Assembly: GCA_043778255.1 (NCBI GenBank)
Contig: JAYWGN010000034.1
Location: 1-64,000, forward strand
Direction of reading: 5' to 3'
Source: JAYWGN01 sp043778255
Lineage (GTDB): Bacteria; Bacteroidota; Bacteroidia; Chitinophagales; Chitinophagaceae
Length of the DNA stretch: 64,000 nucleotides
Positions 52,255 through 62,145 of the stretch are shown piece by piece. Position 1 is the first letter of the stretch; each line of letters starts with the position of its first letter. The notes under the pieces are model-generated. The model ran no database searches, was not told where the DNA came from, and was given only the letters and a program-made list of their open reading frames with translations. Both the position numbers and the translations under genes were made by a program.

Positions 52255-53402
52255 TTTTTAGTAAAATGCTTTTTTATTATTCTTATAATTTGGCTTTCTT
52301 TATAATAAGGATAAACACTTGCTATAAATTTTATTTTTTTAGCATTGCTCAAATTTATAGTATTTTCAATCAAGTTGTGTACAGACTTATTAAGATATTG
52401 CCAAACTATTTCTTTTGGCTCATTTATACTTTCAAGAAATATTTTATGGTGCCAGTGAGACAAAAGACTAATATCAGTTTTTAATAGCTTAAAAGCCTCA
52501 TCAGTTAATTTATCTTTTTTATAAATATTCTCTTTGCCATCTAAAGCAACCAAATTTTTTGAGTCATGTATTCCTCCTAGAGCTAACGGAATTAAATGGT
52601 CTGCATGTATATTTTTATTTGCATTTCCAAGTAATTTCATTGTTCTATTAGCTTCGGTATATTCTCCGTCAGCCAAATATCTTTCGCCACGTAAAGTGGA
52701 ACTTCTTTGTCCCTTTGCTTTTGTATTATGCACATTTACTCTATATGGAGTTATTTTTCCAAGTGCATCATATAATTCTCTTTTTTTGGATACGTTAAAT
52801 CCAAATTCTTCTACGGGATACAATTTTCCATCTTTTGAATCTTTAACCAAATGCCCTACCGTCCAAATAGCTTGAGTTGCTCTCATGTTTTCCAAAATCT
52901 CTTTTGTGAAATAAGATTGTAATAATTTGTTGAATTTTATTTTATCAATATTTGATAAGTCCACATCATAATATCCTGTAACATTAGTTTTCAATTTTTC
53001 ATCTAACTTGGTTAGTAATTTCAGTCTAAATATATTCTCCGTATCAAAATTTTGCAGTTGTTCGGTGTATGTTTTTAAAATTATATTTTTAATACTATCA
53101 ATAAGTACGCTATACCTTTCATCAAAATTCTCTAAAATGTTTATTGCAGTTTTAAGATCAACAGTAGCAAGTAATTGTAATCTCTTTAAAGTATGGCTAA
53201 AGCTATCAATTAAAGTTTTCCCATCTGCACACATACCTTGAACTCCTGCTTTAGTATGCCTTTTAAATTTTGTAAGTGTTACTTTAGTTCCCATACCATT
53301 ATTTCTATGTAAAGGGCATTTGCAAAGTTTAAATTTACCTTTTGAATTTAGTGCATGGGATAACGATTCATTTGACTTACGATTGTGACTTCCTCCAGGC
53401 AT
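52251..53402 (-). CDS. Probable type II restriction endonuclease with HNH motif
   Basis: A 383-residue protein lying between a controller gene and a methyltransferase. The nuclease motif NIHADHLIPLALGGIHDSKN, then LVAL and NIYKKDKL (about residues 260-295), is an HNH/beta-beta-alpha metal site. The N-terminal part has SHNRKSNESLSHALNSKGKF and CKCPLH, which may be a small zinc or recognition module. Domain content and operon position make it the R subunit. Specificity is unknown. I considered the Alw26I/Eco31I group but cannot support it. Confidence 0.75.
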   Translation of the reverse strand: MPGGSHNRKSNESLSHALNSKGKFKLCKCPLHRNNGMGTKVTLTKFKRHTKAGVQGMCADGKTLIDSFSHTLKRLQLLATVDLKTAINILENFDERYSVLIDSIKNIILKTYTEQLQNFDTENIFRLKLLTKLDEKLKTNVTGYYDVDLSNIDKIKFNKLLQSYFTKEILENMRATQAIWTVGHLVKDSKDGKLYPVEEFGFNVSKKRELYDALGKITPYRVNVHNTKAKGQRSSTLRGERYLADGEYTEANRTMKLLGNANKNIHADHLIPLALGGIHDSKNLVALDGKENIYKKDKLTDEAFKLLKTDISLLSHWHHKIFLESINEPKEIVWQYLNKSVHNLIENTINLSNAKKIKFIASVYPYYKESQIIRIIKKHFTKK

Positions 53403-53403
53403 A

Positions 53404-53610
53404 TTAAAATTTTAAAAGTTGATGTATTTCAATGTTGAAAGCATTAGCTAATTTTTCAACTATTGCTATGGAAACATTTCTTTCTCCTTTTTCTATACTT
53501 GGAATGTAAGTTCTATCAATGTCAGCATTTAGTGCTAATTTCTCTTGCGACCATGACCTTTCTAACCTTAATGCTTTTACTTTTATGCCTAATTTTAATT
53601 TAATATCCAT
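53404..53610 (-). CDS. Controller protein (XRE-type HTH) of the R-M operon
   Basis: A 68-residue helix-turn-helix protein: KVKALRLERSWSQEKLALNADIDR is helix 1-3, and TYIPSIEKGERNVSIAIVEKLANAF completes the XRE fold. Size and location directly before R (1 bp gap) are typical of C proteins, which time restriction behind methylation by autoregulation. ATG 53610 is used; a TTG lies 6 nt upstream. A dyad region just upstream is the likely operator. Confidence 0.87.
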   Translation of the reverse strand: MDIKLKLGIKVKALRLERSWSQEKLALNADIDRTYIPSIEKGERNVSIAIVEKLANAFNIEIHQLLKF

Positions 53611-53623
53611 ATACAAATATTAA

Positions 53624-53664
53624 AAATTGTAGATAGTTGTACAACGGACAATTGGCTACAATTT
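53624..53664. promoter_or_regulatory. Operator-like nested dyad upstream of the controller gene
   Basis: Outer 9-bp inverted repeat AAATTGTAG (53624-53632) / CTACAATTT (53656-53664), enclosing a perfect 10-bp palindrome GTTGTACAAC (53636-53645). It starts 14 bp before the C gene ATG. Paired dyads at this place are what C-protein autoregulation would require. The function is inferred. Confidence 0.6.
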
Positions 53665-53767
53665 GATAAAATAGGAATTGTTTTGTAGGCTAATTTTTTA
53701 GGTTTACTATAGCTTAATATTTGACTTGAAACACAGCTAATAGCTACAACGTAAGTATATTAGGTAA

Positions 53768-53790
53768 AAAAAAGAGGAGCAATCTCCCCC
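53768..53790 (-). terminator. Weak terminator-like hairpin after the radical SAM gene
   Basis: Read on the minus strand: GGAG-ATTG-CTCC followed by TCTTTTTTTT, about 45 bp after the radical SAM stop. The stem is short, so the call is tentative. Confidence 0.4.
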
Positions 53791-53832
53791 TTATCAAATT
53801 CACTTCACCATCAACCTTTAAAAGCTAACACC

Positions 53833-54867
53833 TCACCCATCTTCCCACACCTTAGTACCCTCACTACAGTTGGCACATATATCTATATTGTGGCGGCCTT
53901 TTTTAAGTTCGTTTCTAAAGTGTTGGTAGTTATCGTTATGCCATATACTTTTAAAGCTTTGCATTTGTAAGTTACCTAGTTGGTGGGTGGCATCTTTATC
54001 AAAGCAGCAAGGCACTACTAGGCCGTCCCAAGTTATAACCGGAGCATGGTGTAAGCGCCAACAATTGTTTTTGAGTGCCCCCTTAAATTCCATAGTACCG
54101 TTAGCACTTTTGCGGTAGCGGCTGTATTTTTTGTTAGTAGGTATTAGTTGGTTAGGGTCGTTCTCAAAGTCATATACTTGTGCCGTTTTAAACCGTACTT
54201 GATCTACCCCAATATCGGCAGCTAGTTTTTTTACCTCATCCATTTGGTGTTCGTTGTGCCGCACCACCAAAAACTGGAATATTATAAACGGTGTTTTACT
54301 TTTCAACTCTTTTTTCCAACGTACTATATTGGTAGCACCCTCCAATACTTTGGCTAGTTTGCCCCCTACTCGGTACTGTTCATATACGGCTTGTGTAGTA
54401 CCATCAATGCTTATAATGAGCCTATCCAAGCCACTTTCCACAGTTCGCTTTGCATTGGCATCGGTTAGGTAGTGTGCATTGGTACTGGTGGCGGTATATA
54501 CTTTTTTTTGGTGGGCGTATTGTACCATATCCAAAAAACTAGGGTTAAGGTAAGGCTCACCCTGAAAGTAAAATATAAGGTAGGCAATATCCTTTGCTAC
54601 ATCGTCAATAGTGGCTTTAAAAAAATCATTTTCCAACATACCCGTAGGCCTAGTAAATGCCCTTAGGCCACTTGGGCACTCGGGGCAGCGGAGGTTGCAA
54701 CTAGTAGTAGGTTCAAAAGCTACCGATATAGGTAAACCCCACTGTATGGGCGTTTTGCGCCATTTGCTAAAGTAATAACTGCTATATACTTTTAGTGCAT
54801 TTATGCAACGCCTTATACTTAACTTTGTTATAAAATTAACCGAATCATTATAATTAAATTGTGGCAT
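53833..54867 (-). CDS. Radical SAM protein with SPASM-like C-terminus
   Basis: A 344-residue radical SAM enzyme. The [4Fe-4S] motif is TSCNLRCPECPSG (CxxxCxxC, about residues 53-60), with GGEP-type segment here as FYFQGEPYLNP. The C-terminal cysteines GALKNNCWRLHHAP, VVPCCFDKD and IDICANCSEG suggest an auxiliary SPASM-type cluster. Members modify peptides, nucleotides or cell-surface precursors. No short peptide substrate gene is visible next to it, so the substrate is unknown. Confidence 0.87.
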   Translation of the reverse strand: MPQFNYNDSVNFITKLSIRRCINALKVYSSYYFSKWRKTPIQWGLPISVAFEPTTSCNLRCPECPSGLRAFTRPTGMLENDFFKATIDDVAKDIAYLIFYFQGEPYLNPSFLDMVQYAHQKKVYTATSTNAHYLTDANAKRTVESGLDRLIISIDGTTQAVYEQYRVGGKLAKVLEGATNIVRWKKELKSKTPFIIFQFLVVRHNEHQMDEVKKLAADIGVDQVRFKTAQVYDFENDPNQLIPTNKKYSRYRKSANGTMEFKGALKNNCWRLHHAPVITWDGLVVPCCFDKDATHQLGNLQMQSFKSIWHNDNYQHFRNELKKGRHNIDICANCSEGTKVWEDG

Positions 54868-55038
54868 TGTAGCAAAGGTATTTTAAATTATAAAAATAAG
54901 TAACATTCATTTTGCCTTTGGCAAACTAAAAAACTAAATTAAACGTTATAAAAGTAACCTTTGTTACTACCAATTGTATTAAACCAGCCTTTGGCTAAAA
55001 TGCTTTTGCTTTTATGTATTTTATTAAAAAAAATAGTT

Positions 55039-56994
55039 ATGAATAAAATTATTACCCTTTTGGTTTGTATGTTTCCTTATTTTGGCGTAAGCCAAAATGC
55101 TACTGCCGTACTACTACAAATGAAAAGCCATGCCCTACATGAAAAAACTGCAGCAGCAAGGCTATTAGGTGCTGAGCAAAATACACTTAAGCAAAGTGGC
55201 AGCAGCAACAATTACGATGTAAAATATTATAATTGTACTTGGGAAATAGACCCTGCCATTAACTACATAAAAGGTAAAATATTGATACGTTACGCCGTTA
55301 CCAAAAACACCAATACCATAACCCTCGACCTCAGCAAAGCCCTTACAGTAGACAGTGTGGTGTACAATGCAGTAAAAATTGCATTTACCCACACTACAAA
55401 CAATACCCTTACAATTACTTACCCTACTATACAATTAACTAGTGCTATGGAGGCGGTAACTATATATTACAAAGGTGCACCAGTAAGCAGTGGTATAGGC
55501 AGCTTTAGTACCGATGTACATAGTGGCATACCCGTAATGTGGACACTAAGCGAACCCTACGGCTCAAGAGATTGGTGGCCCTGTAAAGATATATTGAACG
55601 ATAAAGCCGACTCAGTAGATATTACCCTTATATGCCCAGCAGCCTACCGCAATAGTAGCATTGGCACTATTACTAGCGATGCTATAGTTGGCACCAAACG
55701 TATTACACAATTTAAGCACCGCTACCCCATTACAAGCTACTTGGTGGCGTTTGCTTGTACTAATTATGTGGTAAGTTCGCAACCCTACACTTACGGTGGT
55801 GTTACTATGCCGTTAGAAACTTGGGCTTACCCCGAGTCAGTTGGTTTTTTTGCAGGTGAGCAATATGGTGTTACCAAAGCATTAGATTGGTTTGGCGAAC
55901 ACTTTGGTCCATACCCATTTATGAAAGAAAAATATGCCCAAACCCAATTTAACTTTGGTGGTGGGCAGGAGCATCAAACTAACTCATTTGTACTTGGGCC
56001 ATACCATTTGTTACAAGCACATGAGTTGGCACACCAATGGTTTGGCGATAAAACAACCTGCGGCAGTTGGCAAGATATATGGGTGAACGAGGGCTTTGCA
56101 TCGTTTAGCCATTGGTTTTATTTTGAAACACACGATGTGCCTACTTACTACGGTATTCGTAATGAGTACCACGGCGATGTAACGAGTGATAGTACAGGCA
56201 GTGTGTATGTACCCGATACTACCAATGTTGATCGTATATTCGACTACCGCCTTAGCTACCTCAAAGGGGCCTATGTGCTGCACATGCTACGGGGTATGTT
56301 GGGCGATGCTATGTTTTTTACCTGTATCAAAAACTATGGTAACGATGCTGCTACTAAGTTTGGCTATGCCAAAACGGGTGATGTGCAAAGAGTATTTGAA
56401 CAAACAAGTGGCAAAAACTTGAACGAATTTTTTAAAGATTGGATATATGGCGAAGGCTATCCTATATACAATGTACAGTGGTACAATAATAAAAATGGGT
56501 ACTTAAACATTAAGGTTAACCAAAGCCAAAGCCATCCATCTGTATCGTTTTACGAAATGCCATTGAGGGTAAAGTTTAAAAATGCAACACAGGATAGTAC
56601 CATAGTATTAGATGTGCAACAGAATGGGCAATTGTTTGCTACCAAGCTTAACTTTGTACCCGATACAGTACTAATAGACCCCGAGTATTGGTTGCTAAGC
56701 AAAGGTAATACCCAACAAAAACTAACCGTACCCACAGCAAACGATTATATACAAATAACACCCAACCCTGCAGGTAGTAGCAACTGGACTATAACCATAA
56801 AAAACCCGAGCCAAGCTAATTATAGCTATACACTTATTAATAACTTAGGGCAAACGCTTTACCAAAGTAGCCTAACCACTAACGGTGGCGATGTAAGTAA
56901 GCAAATACCTAATACACAATTGCCTAATGGCACTTATACCATTGTAATATACCAAAACAAACAAAGGGTACTGGCTCAAAAAATTGTAAAATAA
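55039..56994 (+). CDS. Secreted M1-family aminopeptidase with T9SS type A tail
   Basis: A 651-residue gluzincin. Signal peptide (1-19, ending FGVSQ), N-terminal M1 beta domain, GGGQEHQTNSF in the substrate-binding segment (replacing GAMEN), then the zinc site HELAHQWFGDKTTCGSWQDI with the third ligand Glu in WVNEGFASF. The C-terminal sorting domain is QITPNPAGSSNWTI to QNKQRVLAQKIVK. It should trim peptides outside the cell. ATG 55039 is chosen because it begins the signal peptide; the longer frame adds an unlikely leader. Confidence 0.9.
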   Translation: MNKIITLLVCMFPYFGVSQNATAVLLQMKSHALHEKTAAARLLGAEQNTLKQSGSSNNYDVKYYNCTWEIDPAINYIKGKILIRYAVTKNTNTITLDLSKALTVDSVVYNAVKIAFTHTTNNTLTITYPTIQLTSAMEAVTIYYKGAPVSSGIGSFSTDVHSGIPVMWTLSEPYGSRDWWPCKDILNDKADSVDITLICPAAYRNSSIGTITSDAIVGTKRITQFKHRYPITSYLVAFACTNYVVSSQPYTYGGVTMPLETWAYPESVGFFAGEQYGVTKALDWFGEHFGPYPFMKEKYAQTQFNFGGGQEHQTNSFVLGPYHLLQAHELAHQWFGDKTTCGSWQDIWVNEGFASFSHWFYFETHDVPTYYGIRNEYHGDVTSDSTGSVYVPDTTNVDRIFDYRLSYLKGAYVLHMLRGMLGDAMFFTCIKNYGNDAATKFGYAKTGDVQRVFEQTSGKNLNEFFKDWIYGEGYPIYNVQWYNNKNGYLNIKVNQSQSHPSVSFYEMPLRVKFKNATQDSTIVLDVQQNGQLFATKLNFVPDTVLIDPEYWLLSKGNTQQKLTVPTANDYIQITPNPAGSSNWTITIKNPSQANYSYTLINNLGQTLYQSSLTTNGGDVSKQIPNTQLPNGTYTIVIYQNKQRVLAQKIVK

Positions 56995-57154
56995 AAGGGT
57001 ATTGGTTATGTTACAATATCAGTTTATTAAGTACATGCTGCATAAAGTTTTTATTATTGTATTGAGATAAATGAAACACCCCAATGTTACCAAATCGTTA
57101 ACAAATATCAGTGATTTAACTAATAAGAGTTAATACTAAGTTAACTCCAATATT

Positions 57155-57185
57155 TTGCCCTAGCAAAAGGGTAATTATAGCTTTG
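57155..57185 (+). promoter_or_regulatory. Bacteroidota-type promoter of the TonB-dependent receptor
   Basis: A -33 TTG (57155-57157, within TTTTG) and a -7 TAGCTTTG (57178-57185) separated by 20 bp match the Bacteroidota consensus TTG-N19-20-TAnnTTTG. Transcription would start near 57190-57195, leaving a very short leader before the GTG at 57201 and excluding the TTG at 57183 as start. Confidence 0.65.
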
Positions 57186-57200
57186 CACAAAATTACACAA

Positions 57201-59969
57201 GTGAACAAAGCAATTTTATTACTTACAACATTACTCTTTTCATTTACAGCATTTACCCAAACAAAAGGCACATTAACCGGCAAAGCATTTGACCAACAAA
57301 ATAATACTATAGCAGGTGCTACAGTACTAATAAATGGTGTTACTAAAGCCAAAACAAATGTGGACGGTACATTTAGCATAACCATAGCTACAGGCACTTA
57401 CGAAGTAACCATAACATCAGTAGGCTACGAAAATACGGTGCTAAAAGCAGTAACCATAACAGCAAATACTAACACTGATATAGACCTATTGCTTAACGTA
57501 AAAAAAACAAAAGGTGATGCGGTAGTAGTTAAAGGTACAGCAGTAGGTACTCGTAAAGAAACGGTAAATGCAGGTATAGCATTTCAAAAAAATACTAATA
57601 CAGTAGCAAGTATAATAACCGCCGAAAGTATAAAGAGAAGCCCCGATAGAAATACAGGTGAAGTGCTTAAACGTACACCAGGTGCTAGTGTACAAGAAGG
57701 GAAGTTTTTGGTAATACGTGGCCTGGCCGATAGGTATAACCAAGCAATGCTTAACGGTATACTACTTACAAGTACCGAACCCGATAGAAAAACATTTAGT
57801 TTTGATATAATACCAAGTGCAATGATTGATAATTTGGTAATTAATAAAGCATTTGTACCGGAGTACCCTGGTGAGTGGGCAGGTGGCTTAATACAGGTAA
57901 ACACTAAAGATATACCAAGCAAAAACTTTTTAAATATATCAATAGGTTCGGGCTTTAATACACAAACAATTGGCAATACTTTTTATAAAGACAATGCAGG
58001 AAAATATGATTGGCTAGGCATTGACGATGGTACCAGAAGTTTGCCAACAGGCTATATTACAAAAAACAAATTTGATAGCGAAACCGCCAATAGCAAAACT
58101 ACAATGGGCAAAACCTTACGTAATGCTTGGGCACCTACGGCAAGTACTGCACCAACTAATGCTAACTTTCAAATAAGTGGTGGCTTTAGTAGCAAATTGT
58201 TTGGACGCAAAGTTGGAGGTATAATAGGGTTGCTTTACAACAAAAATAATAGGTACTTAAAACTACTAAACAGAAACAATATATTAGCAGGTACCATATT
58301 TAGCATAAATACTAATTTGGATGATGACCGCTACCAACAAGATGTACAATTAGGTGCATTAGGTAGTGTAACATTACAATTAAATAGTGCAAATAAAATA
58401 TCGGTAAAAGCTATAGTAAATGTAAATACTGCCAATAGTACTACTAACCGAAATGGTATAGATTATACAAGAGATGAAGATATAAGAGGTAGCGAATTTA
58501 CATTTAAACAAAATACTTTTTTTACCACACAACTTAATGGCGACCATAGCTTAGCAAAAAATTTGAAGCTTAAATGGTATGGAGCATTTAATATATTAGA
58601 TGGCTACTCACCCGACCAACGACGTATATTATATACCAAACAAGCAGGTAGCAGCAACCCTTACCGTTTATTATTAAGCAACACCTTATCACAACAAAGT
58701 GGTAGTAGAATATACCAGTTTTTAAATGATTATATATACACTACAGGTGGCGACCTTACCTATACCCTTAAAAATAAGCAAACCATAAAAGGTGGTTATA
58801 TGTTGCAAATTAGAGACAGGTTATTTGATGCCAAATTATTTGCAAACTACTTACCTACCGATAACGATGCACTGCGTCAATTGCCTGCTAGTACAGTATT
58901 TGCACCCGAAAACTTTGGTAATGGAACAGATAATAAATTTGCCTTTGGTGCTATTAAAGGCAACACATTTAGGTACTTAGCCAATACTATACTTAATGCC
59001 GGTTATGTACAATTCGATAACGAATTGTTTGAAAAGTTAAGATTAGTATATGGAGTACGAGTAGAGCATTTTGATCAATTAGTGGGCAGTGTTTATAGAG
59101 ACGATCCAAGATTTAGTAACACAAAAGTGTTGGACTTTTTGCCAGGGCTAAATGCTACTTATAAAGTAAATACAAAAACAAATATTAGGGTATCAGCTTC
59201 GCAAACCGTTATACGACCTGAGTTAAGAGAGTTGTCATTTTTAAATTTATTCGATTTTGAATTAAATGCATCGGTACAGGGTAACCCTAACTTAAAGCGA
59301 ACTAAAGTTACCAACTTTGATGTACGTTACGAACTGTATGCTAAGCCAGGCGAAGTATTTACAGCAGGGGCATTTTACAAAAAATTTGTAGACCCAATAG
59401 AGCAATTATTTAACGAGGGTGCAGGTGGTGCTAGTACTTTTAACTTTCAAAACCCCGAACAAGCCTACTCCTACGGTATAGAAGTAGAGTACAGAAAAAA
59501 GTTGAATGCTATACAGGCATTAAAAAACTTTACATTTCAAGCCAATGGTGCTATAATAAAAAGTAAAATACAAGATAGTAGGTACAATGTTGATAGGCCA
59601 TTGCAGGGTCAATCGCCTTACTTAATTAATATTGGATTACTATACGATGTAGAAAAGTATGGCCTTAATGCTACATTACTTTACAACCAAATTGGTGAAC
59701 GCATATTTTTGGTTGGCGATATATCATCGGGTGCTGGTTCGCCTAATATATACGAAGCCCCAAGGCCATTACTGGACTTTCAGCTAGCTAAAAAAATACT
59801 AGCTAAAAAGGCTGAATTAAAAATGAGTGTATCGGATATACTTAACCAGAAACAATACTTTTATCAAAATGCCGACACTAAAACAAGCCTACAAAAAAAT
59901 GTAGATGCTTATAGATTTACTAGAAGATTTGGTACCACATTTAGCTTCTCATTTAATTACACCTTATAA
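57201..59969 (+). CDS. TonB-dependent outer-membrane receptor
   Basis: A 922-residue receptor. Signal peptide MNKAILLLTTLLFSFTAFTQ; CarboxypepD_reg-like domain (GTLTGKAFDQQNNTIAGATVLIN, about 23-105); plug domain (SIIT.AESIKRSPDRNTGEVLKRTPGASVQEG, VIRGLADRYNQAMLNG); then a 22-strand-type barrel ending RRFGTTFSFSFNYTL. Its substrate is unknown. The start is a GTG, placed by the promoter directly upstream. The next gene encodes a lipoprotein of the kind often paired with such receptors. Confidence 0.92.
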   Translation: MNKAILLLTTLLFSFTAFTQTKGTLTGKAFDQQNNTIAGATVLINGVTKAKTNVDGTFSITIATGTYEVTITSVGYENTVLKAVTITANTNTDIDLLLNVKKTKGDAVVVKGTAVGTRKETVNAGIAFQKNTNTVASIITAESIKRSPDRNTGEVLKRTPGASVQEGKFLVIRGLADRYNQAMLNGILLTSTEPDRKTFSFDIIPSAMIDNLVINKAFVPEYPGEWAGGLIQVNTKDIPSKNFLNISIGSGFNTQTIGNTFYKDNAGKYDWLGIDDGTRSLPTGYITKNKFDSETANSKTTMGKTLRNAWAPTASTAPTNANFQISGGFSSKLFGRKVGGIIGLLYNKNNRYLKLLNRNNILAGTIFSINTNLDDDRYQQDVQLGALGSVTLQLNSANKISVKAIVNVNTANSTTNRNGIDYTRDEDIRGSEFTFKQNTFFTTQLNGDHSLAKNLKLKWYGAFNILDGYSPDQRRILYTKQAGSSNPYRLLLSNTLSQQSGSRIYQFLNDYIYTTGGDLTYTLKNKQTIKGGYMLQIRDRLFDAKLFANYLPTDNDALRQLPASTVFAPENFGNGTDNKFAFGAIKGNTFRYLANTILNAGYVQFDNELFEKLRLVYGVRVEHFDQLVGSVYRDDPRFSNTKVLDFLPGLNATYKVNTKTNIRVSASQTVIRPELRELSFLNLFDFELNASVQGNPNLKRTKVTNFDVRYELYAKPGEVFTAGAFYKKFVDPIEQLFNEGAGGASTFNFQNPEQAYSYGIEVEYRKKLNAIQALKNFTFQANGAIIKSKIQDSRYNVDRPLQGQSPYLINIGLLYDVEKYGLNATLLYNQIGERIFLVGDISSGAGSPNIYEAPRPLLDFQLAKKILAKKAELKMSVSDILNQKQYFYQNADTKTSLQKNVDAYRFTRRFGTTFSFSFNYTL

Positions 59970-60028
59970 ACAAACAATCTTTTTATTTTAAAATTAAAGT
60001 TTAAAACATACAACACAAATAATAACAC

Positions 60029-61492
60029 ATGAAAAAGTACATTTTATTTATTACTACAATTGCCATACTAAGTGTAGCTGCTTGTAGAAAAATTGAAACA
60101 GACGGACGAACGGAAGTAATAATAGTAAACGGTGGCGGTAGTGGTACTACTGGCCAAACCATTACACTACAAGGCCGAATAAGTGCCGATACCATTTTGC
60201 GAAAGCAAAATATATACATACTTAAAGGATTAGTATATATGGTGGGTAACAAAACAATGACTGTAGAAGCTGGTACAGTAATAAAAGGTTCATTTAGCGG
60301 TGCAGATGTAGCAGCACTTATAATAAGCAGAGGATCTAAGTTAGTGGCAGAAGGTACACCTACTGAACCAATTGTATTTACATCGGCATCGCCTAACCCA
60401 CAAAGTGGCGATTGGGGTGGTATAGTTATATGTGGTAAAGCTCCTATTAATACAAGCTTTAACAGTGTAGCAGGTTTGTACGAGGTAGAAGGTGGAGTAA
60501 ATAATAGCAATGGCGATGGCCTTGCAGGTAGTGGCGATGCAGCTGTACCTACAGCTATACCAACTGACAATTCGGGTATTTTAAAATATATACGTATTGA
60601 GTATGCTGGCTATGCTTTTCAACCCGATAAAGAAATTAATAGCCTTACAATGGCAGGTGTTGGTAGCGGTACTACTATAGAAAATGTACAAACTACTTAT
60701 GCAAAAGATGATGCATTTGAGTGGTTTGGTGGTACAGTAAACTGTAAATATTTGATAGCCTACAAAACACAAGATGACGATTTTGATACCGACAATGGCT
60801 TTAGCGGAAAAGTACAATTTGGATTAATAATAAGAGATTCAGTAATAGCCGATATATCAACATCAGAAGCATTTGAAAGTGATAATAATGCAACTGGTAC
60901 TGCTGCTACACCAAAAACAACATGTATATTCAGCAACATTACTGCAATAGGACCACGAGCTACATTGAGTAACAATGGCAATACACTATTTAGAGCTGGT
61001 GCTCAAATAAGAAGAAATTCAGCCCTAAGTTTGTTTAACTCAATTATAATTGGTTGGCCACAAGGTGTATTAATTGATGCTAGTAGCGGTTCGCCAACTG
61101 ACCTTAACTTTAACGATAGCTCACTTAGAATGCGAAATGTAACCTTAGCTGGTAATACTATTAACATTAAATATACAGTAAGTGCAAGTGCACCAACAGG
61201 TGCATCTGATGCAAGTATAACTTCGTTTCTTACCAATTCATTTTACAATAATGATATACTTACCAATGCAACAGATGCTAAATTAATACAACCGTTTAAC
61301 TACTCAGCACCTGACCCTACACCGTTTGGTGGTAGTAATGGTAACCAAAAAATATTAACAGGTGGTGGCTTTACCGATGCTAAGTTTGTAGGCGATACTT
61401 ACTTTGATAAAACAGTAACATTTAGAGGTGGTATAGCACCTGCTGGCATATTAGCTACATGGTGGAAAGGATGGAGCAAATTCAGCAATTAA
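60029..61492 (+). CDS. Receptor-associated lipoprotein with beta-helix-like fold
   Basis: A 487-residue lipoprotein: lipobox SVAAC at residues 15-19, a Gly-rich linker, then a long repeat-like beta region (KGLVYMVGNKTMTVEAGTVIKG, GSKLVAEGTPTEPIVFTSAS, GDWGGIVICGKAPIN, IRIEYAGYAF, FEWFGGTVNCKYLI), resembling a right-handed parallel helix. It follows the receptor by 59 bp and is closed by a terminator. It is probably the surface-exposed partner of the receptor, although it is not a SusD homologue. Ligand unknown. Confidence 0.82.
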   Translation: MKKYILFITTIAILSVAACRKIETDGRTEVIIVNGGGSGTTGQTITLQGRISADTILRKQNIYILKGLVYMVGNKTMTVEAGTVIKGSFSGADVAALIISRGSKLVAEGTPTEPIVFTSASPNPQSGDWGGIVICGKAPINTSFNSVAGLYEVEGGVNNSNGDGLAGSGDAAVPTAIPTDNSGILKYIRIEYAGYAFQPDKEINSLTMAGVGSGTTIENVQTTYAKDDAFEWFGGTVNCKYLIAYKTQDDDFDTDNGFSGKVQFGLIIRDSVIADISTSEAFESDNNATGTAATPKTTCIFSNITAIGPRATLSNNGNTLFRAGAQIRRNSALSLFNSIIIGWPQGVLIDASSGSPTDLNFNDSSLRMRNVTLAGNTINIKYTVSASAPTGASDASITSFLTNSFYNNDILTNATDAKLIQPFNYSAPDPTPFGGSNGNQKILTGGGFTDAKFVGDTYFDKTVTFRGGIAPAGILATWWKGWSKFSN

Positions 61493-61517
61493 TCAAAAAC
61501 GTATTAGATAAATTATA

Positions 61518-61550
61518 AAGTGTGCTTAGCAATAGGCACACTTTTTTTTT
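61518..61550 (+). terminator. Strong intrinsic terminator
   Basis: Perfect 8-bp stem AAGTGTGC / GCACACTT (61518-61525 with 61536-61543), loop of 10, followed by seven T. It ends the receptor-lipoprotein unit. Confidence 0.88.
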
Positions 61551-61646
61551 ATGCACTTTATACTAACCCAAAGTTAATAGTAACTTAATATAAAGTTTAC
61601 TATGCCATTATATGCACCTGCTAATTTTACCTTACAAATGTATGTT

Positions 61647-62114
61647 ATGAAAAAAACAATAGCCATTACAATAGTACTTGCAGCATTAGGCAACTTAATA
61701 ATTATGCTTTTAGAAAATGTATTGTTTTTAAAAGCCGATATACTTGCTTTGCAAAATAACCTAATGAGTGCAAAAGTAGGTACTAATGTAAATAGCTTAT
61801 ATGAAGCTATAGTGCTGTACAAAAAAATGGGAATATGGCTATTTGCTTTTGCATTGCTAAGTACAATTTTATACTTTGTAAAAGTAGCTAACAAACAAAT
61901 GATTACTTATATATTGGTTGGGTTTTATACAATAGGTTGTATGGCTAATGTGCTAGTGGTGCCACACCCAATATGGTTTGTAGCTACTACAGTGGTTGTG
62001 GTAATAGCTCCATTTGTGCTAGTACCACAAATTATACATACTATAAAGCACGTAATTGCCTTAACAAAATCATACTACTACGGCAACAAAAATTATACAA
62101 CTAATTTAGGGTAA
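61647..62114 (+). CDS. Hypothetical four-helix membrane protein
   Basis: A 155-residue protein with helices at about 5-27, 56-76, 84-104 and 110-134, separated by short loops, and a basic tail ending YTTNLG. Family not recognised. Several ATG codons are available (61602, 61638, 61647); 61647 (MKKTIAITIV) gives the most typical N-terminus. It converges with the PhoR-like kinase. Confidence 0.65.
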   Translation: MKKTIAITIVLAALGNLIIMLLENVLFLKADILALQNNLMSAKVGTNVNSLYEAIVLYKKMGIWLFAFALLSTILYFVKVANKQMITYILVGFYTIGCMANVLVVPHPIWFVATTVVVVIAPFVLVPQIIHTIKHVIALTKSYYYGNKNYTTNLG

Positions 62115-62145
62115 CCCGCCCCAAAAAGAAGGATGCTTATATTAT

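Noticed and set aside
51500..53600. Assignment of the restriction pair to the Alw26I/Eco31I/Esp3I group
   Set aside because: Only an adenine methyltransferase is present and the nuclease is shorter than I would expect; without a database comparison the specificity cannot be supported.
53833..54867. RiPP biosynthesis locus around the radical SAM protein
   Set aside because: No short precursor peptide, protease or exporter gene is adjacent; the neighbours are an R-M operon and a secreted peptidase.
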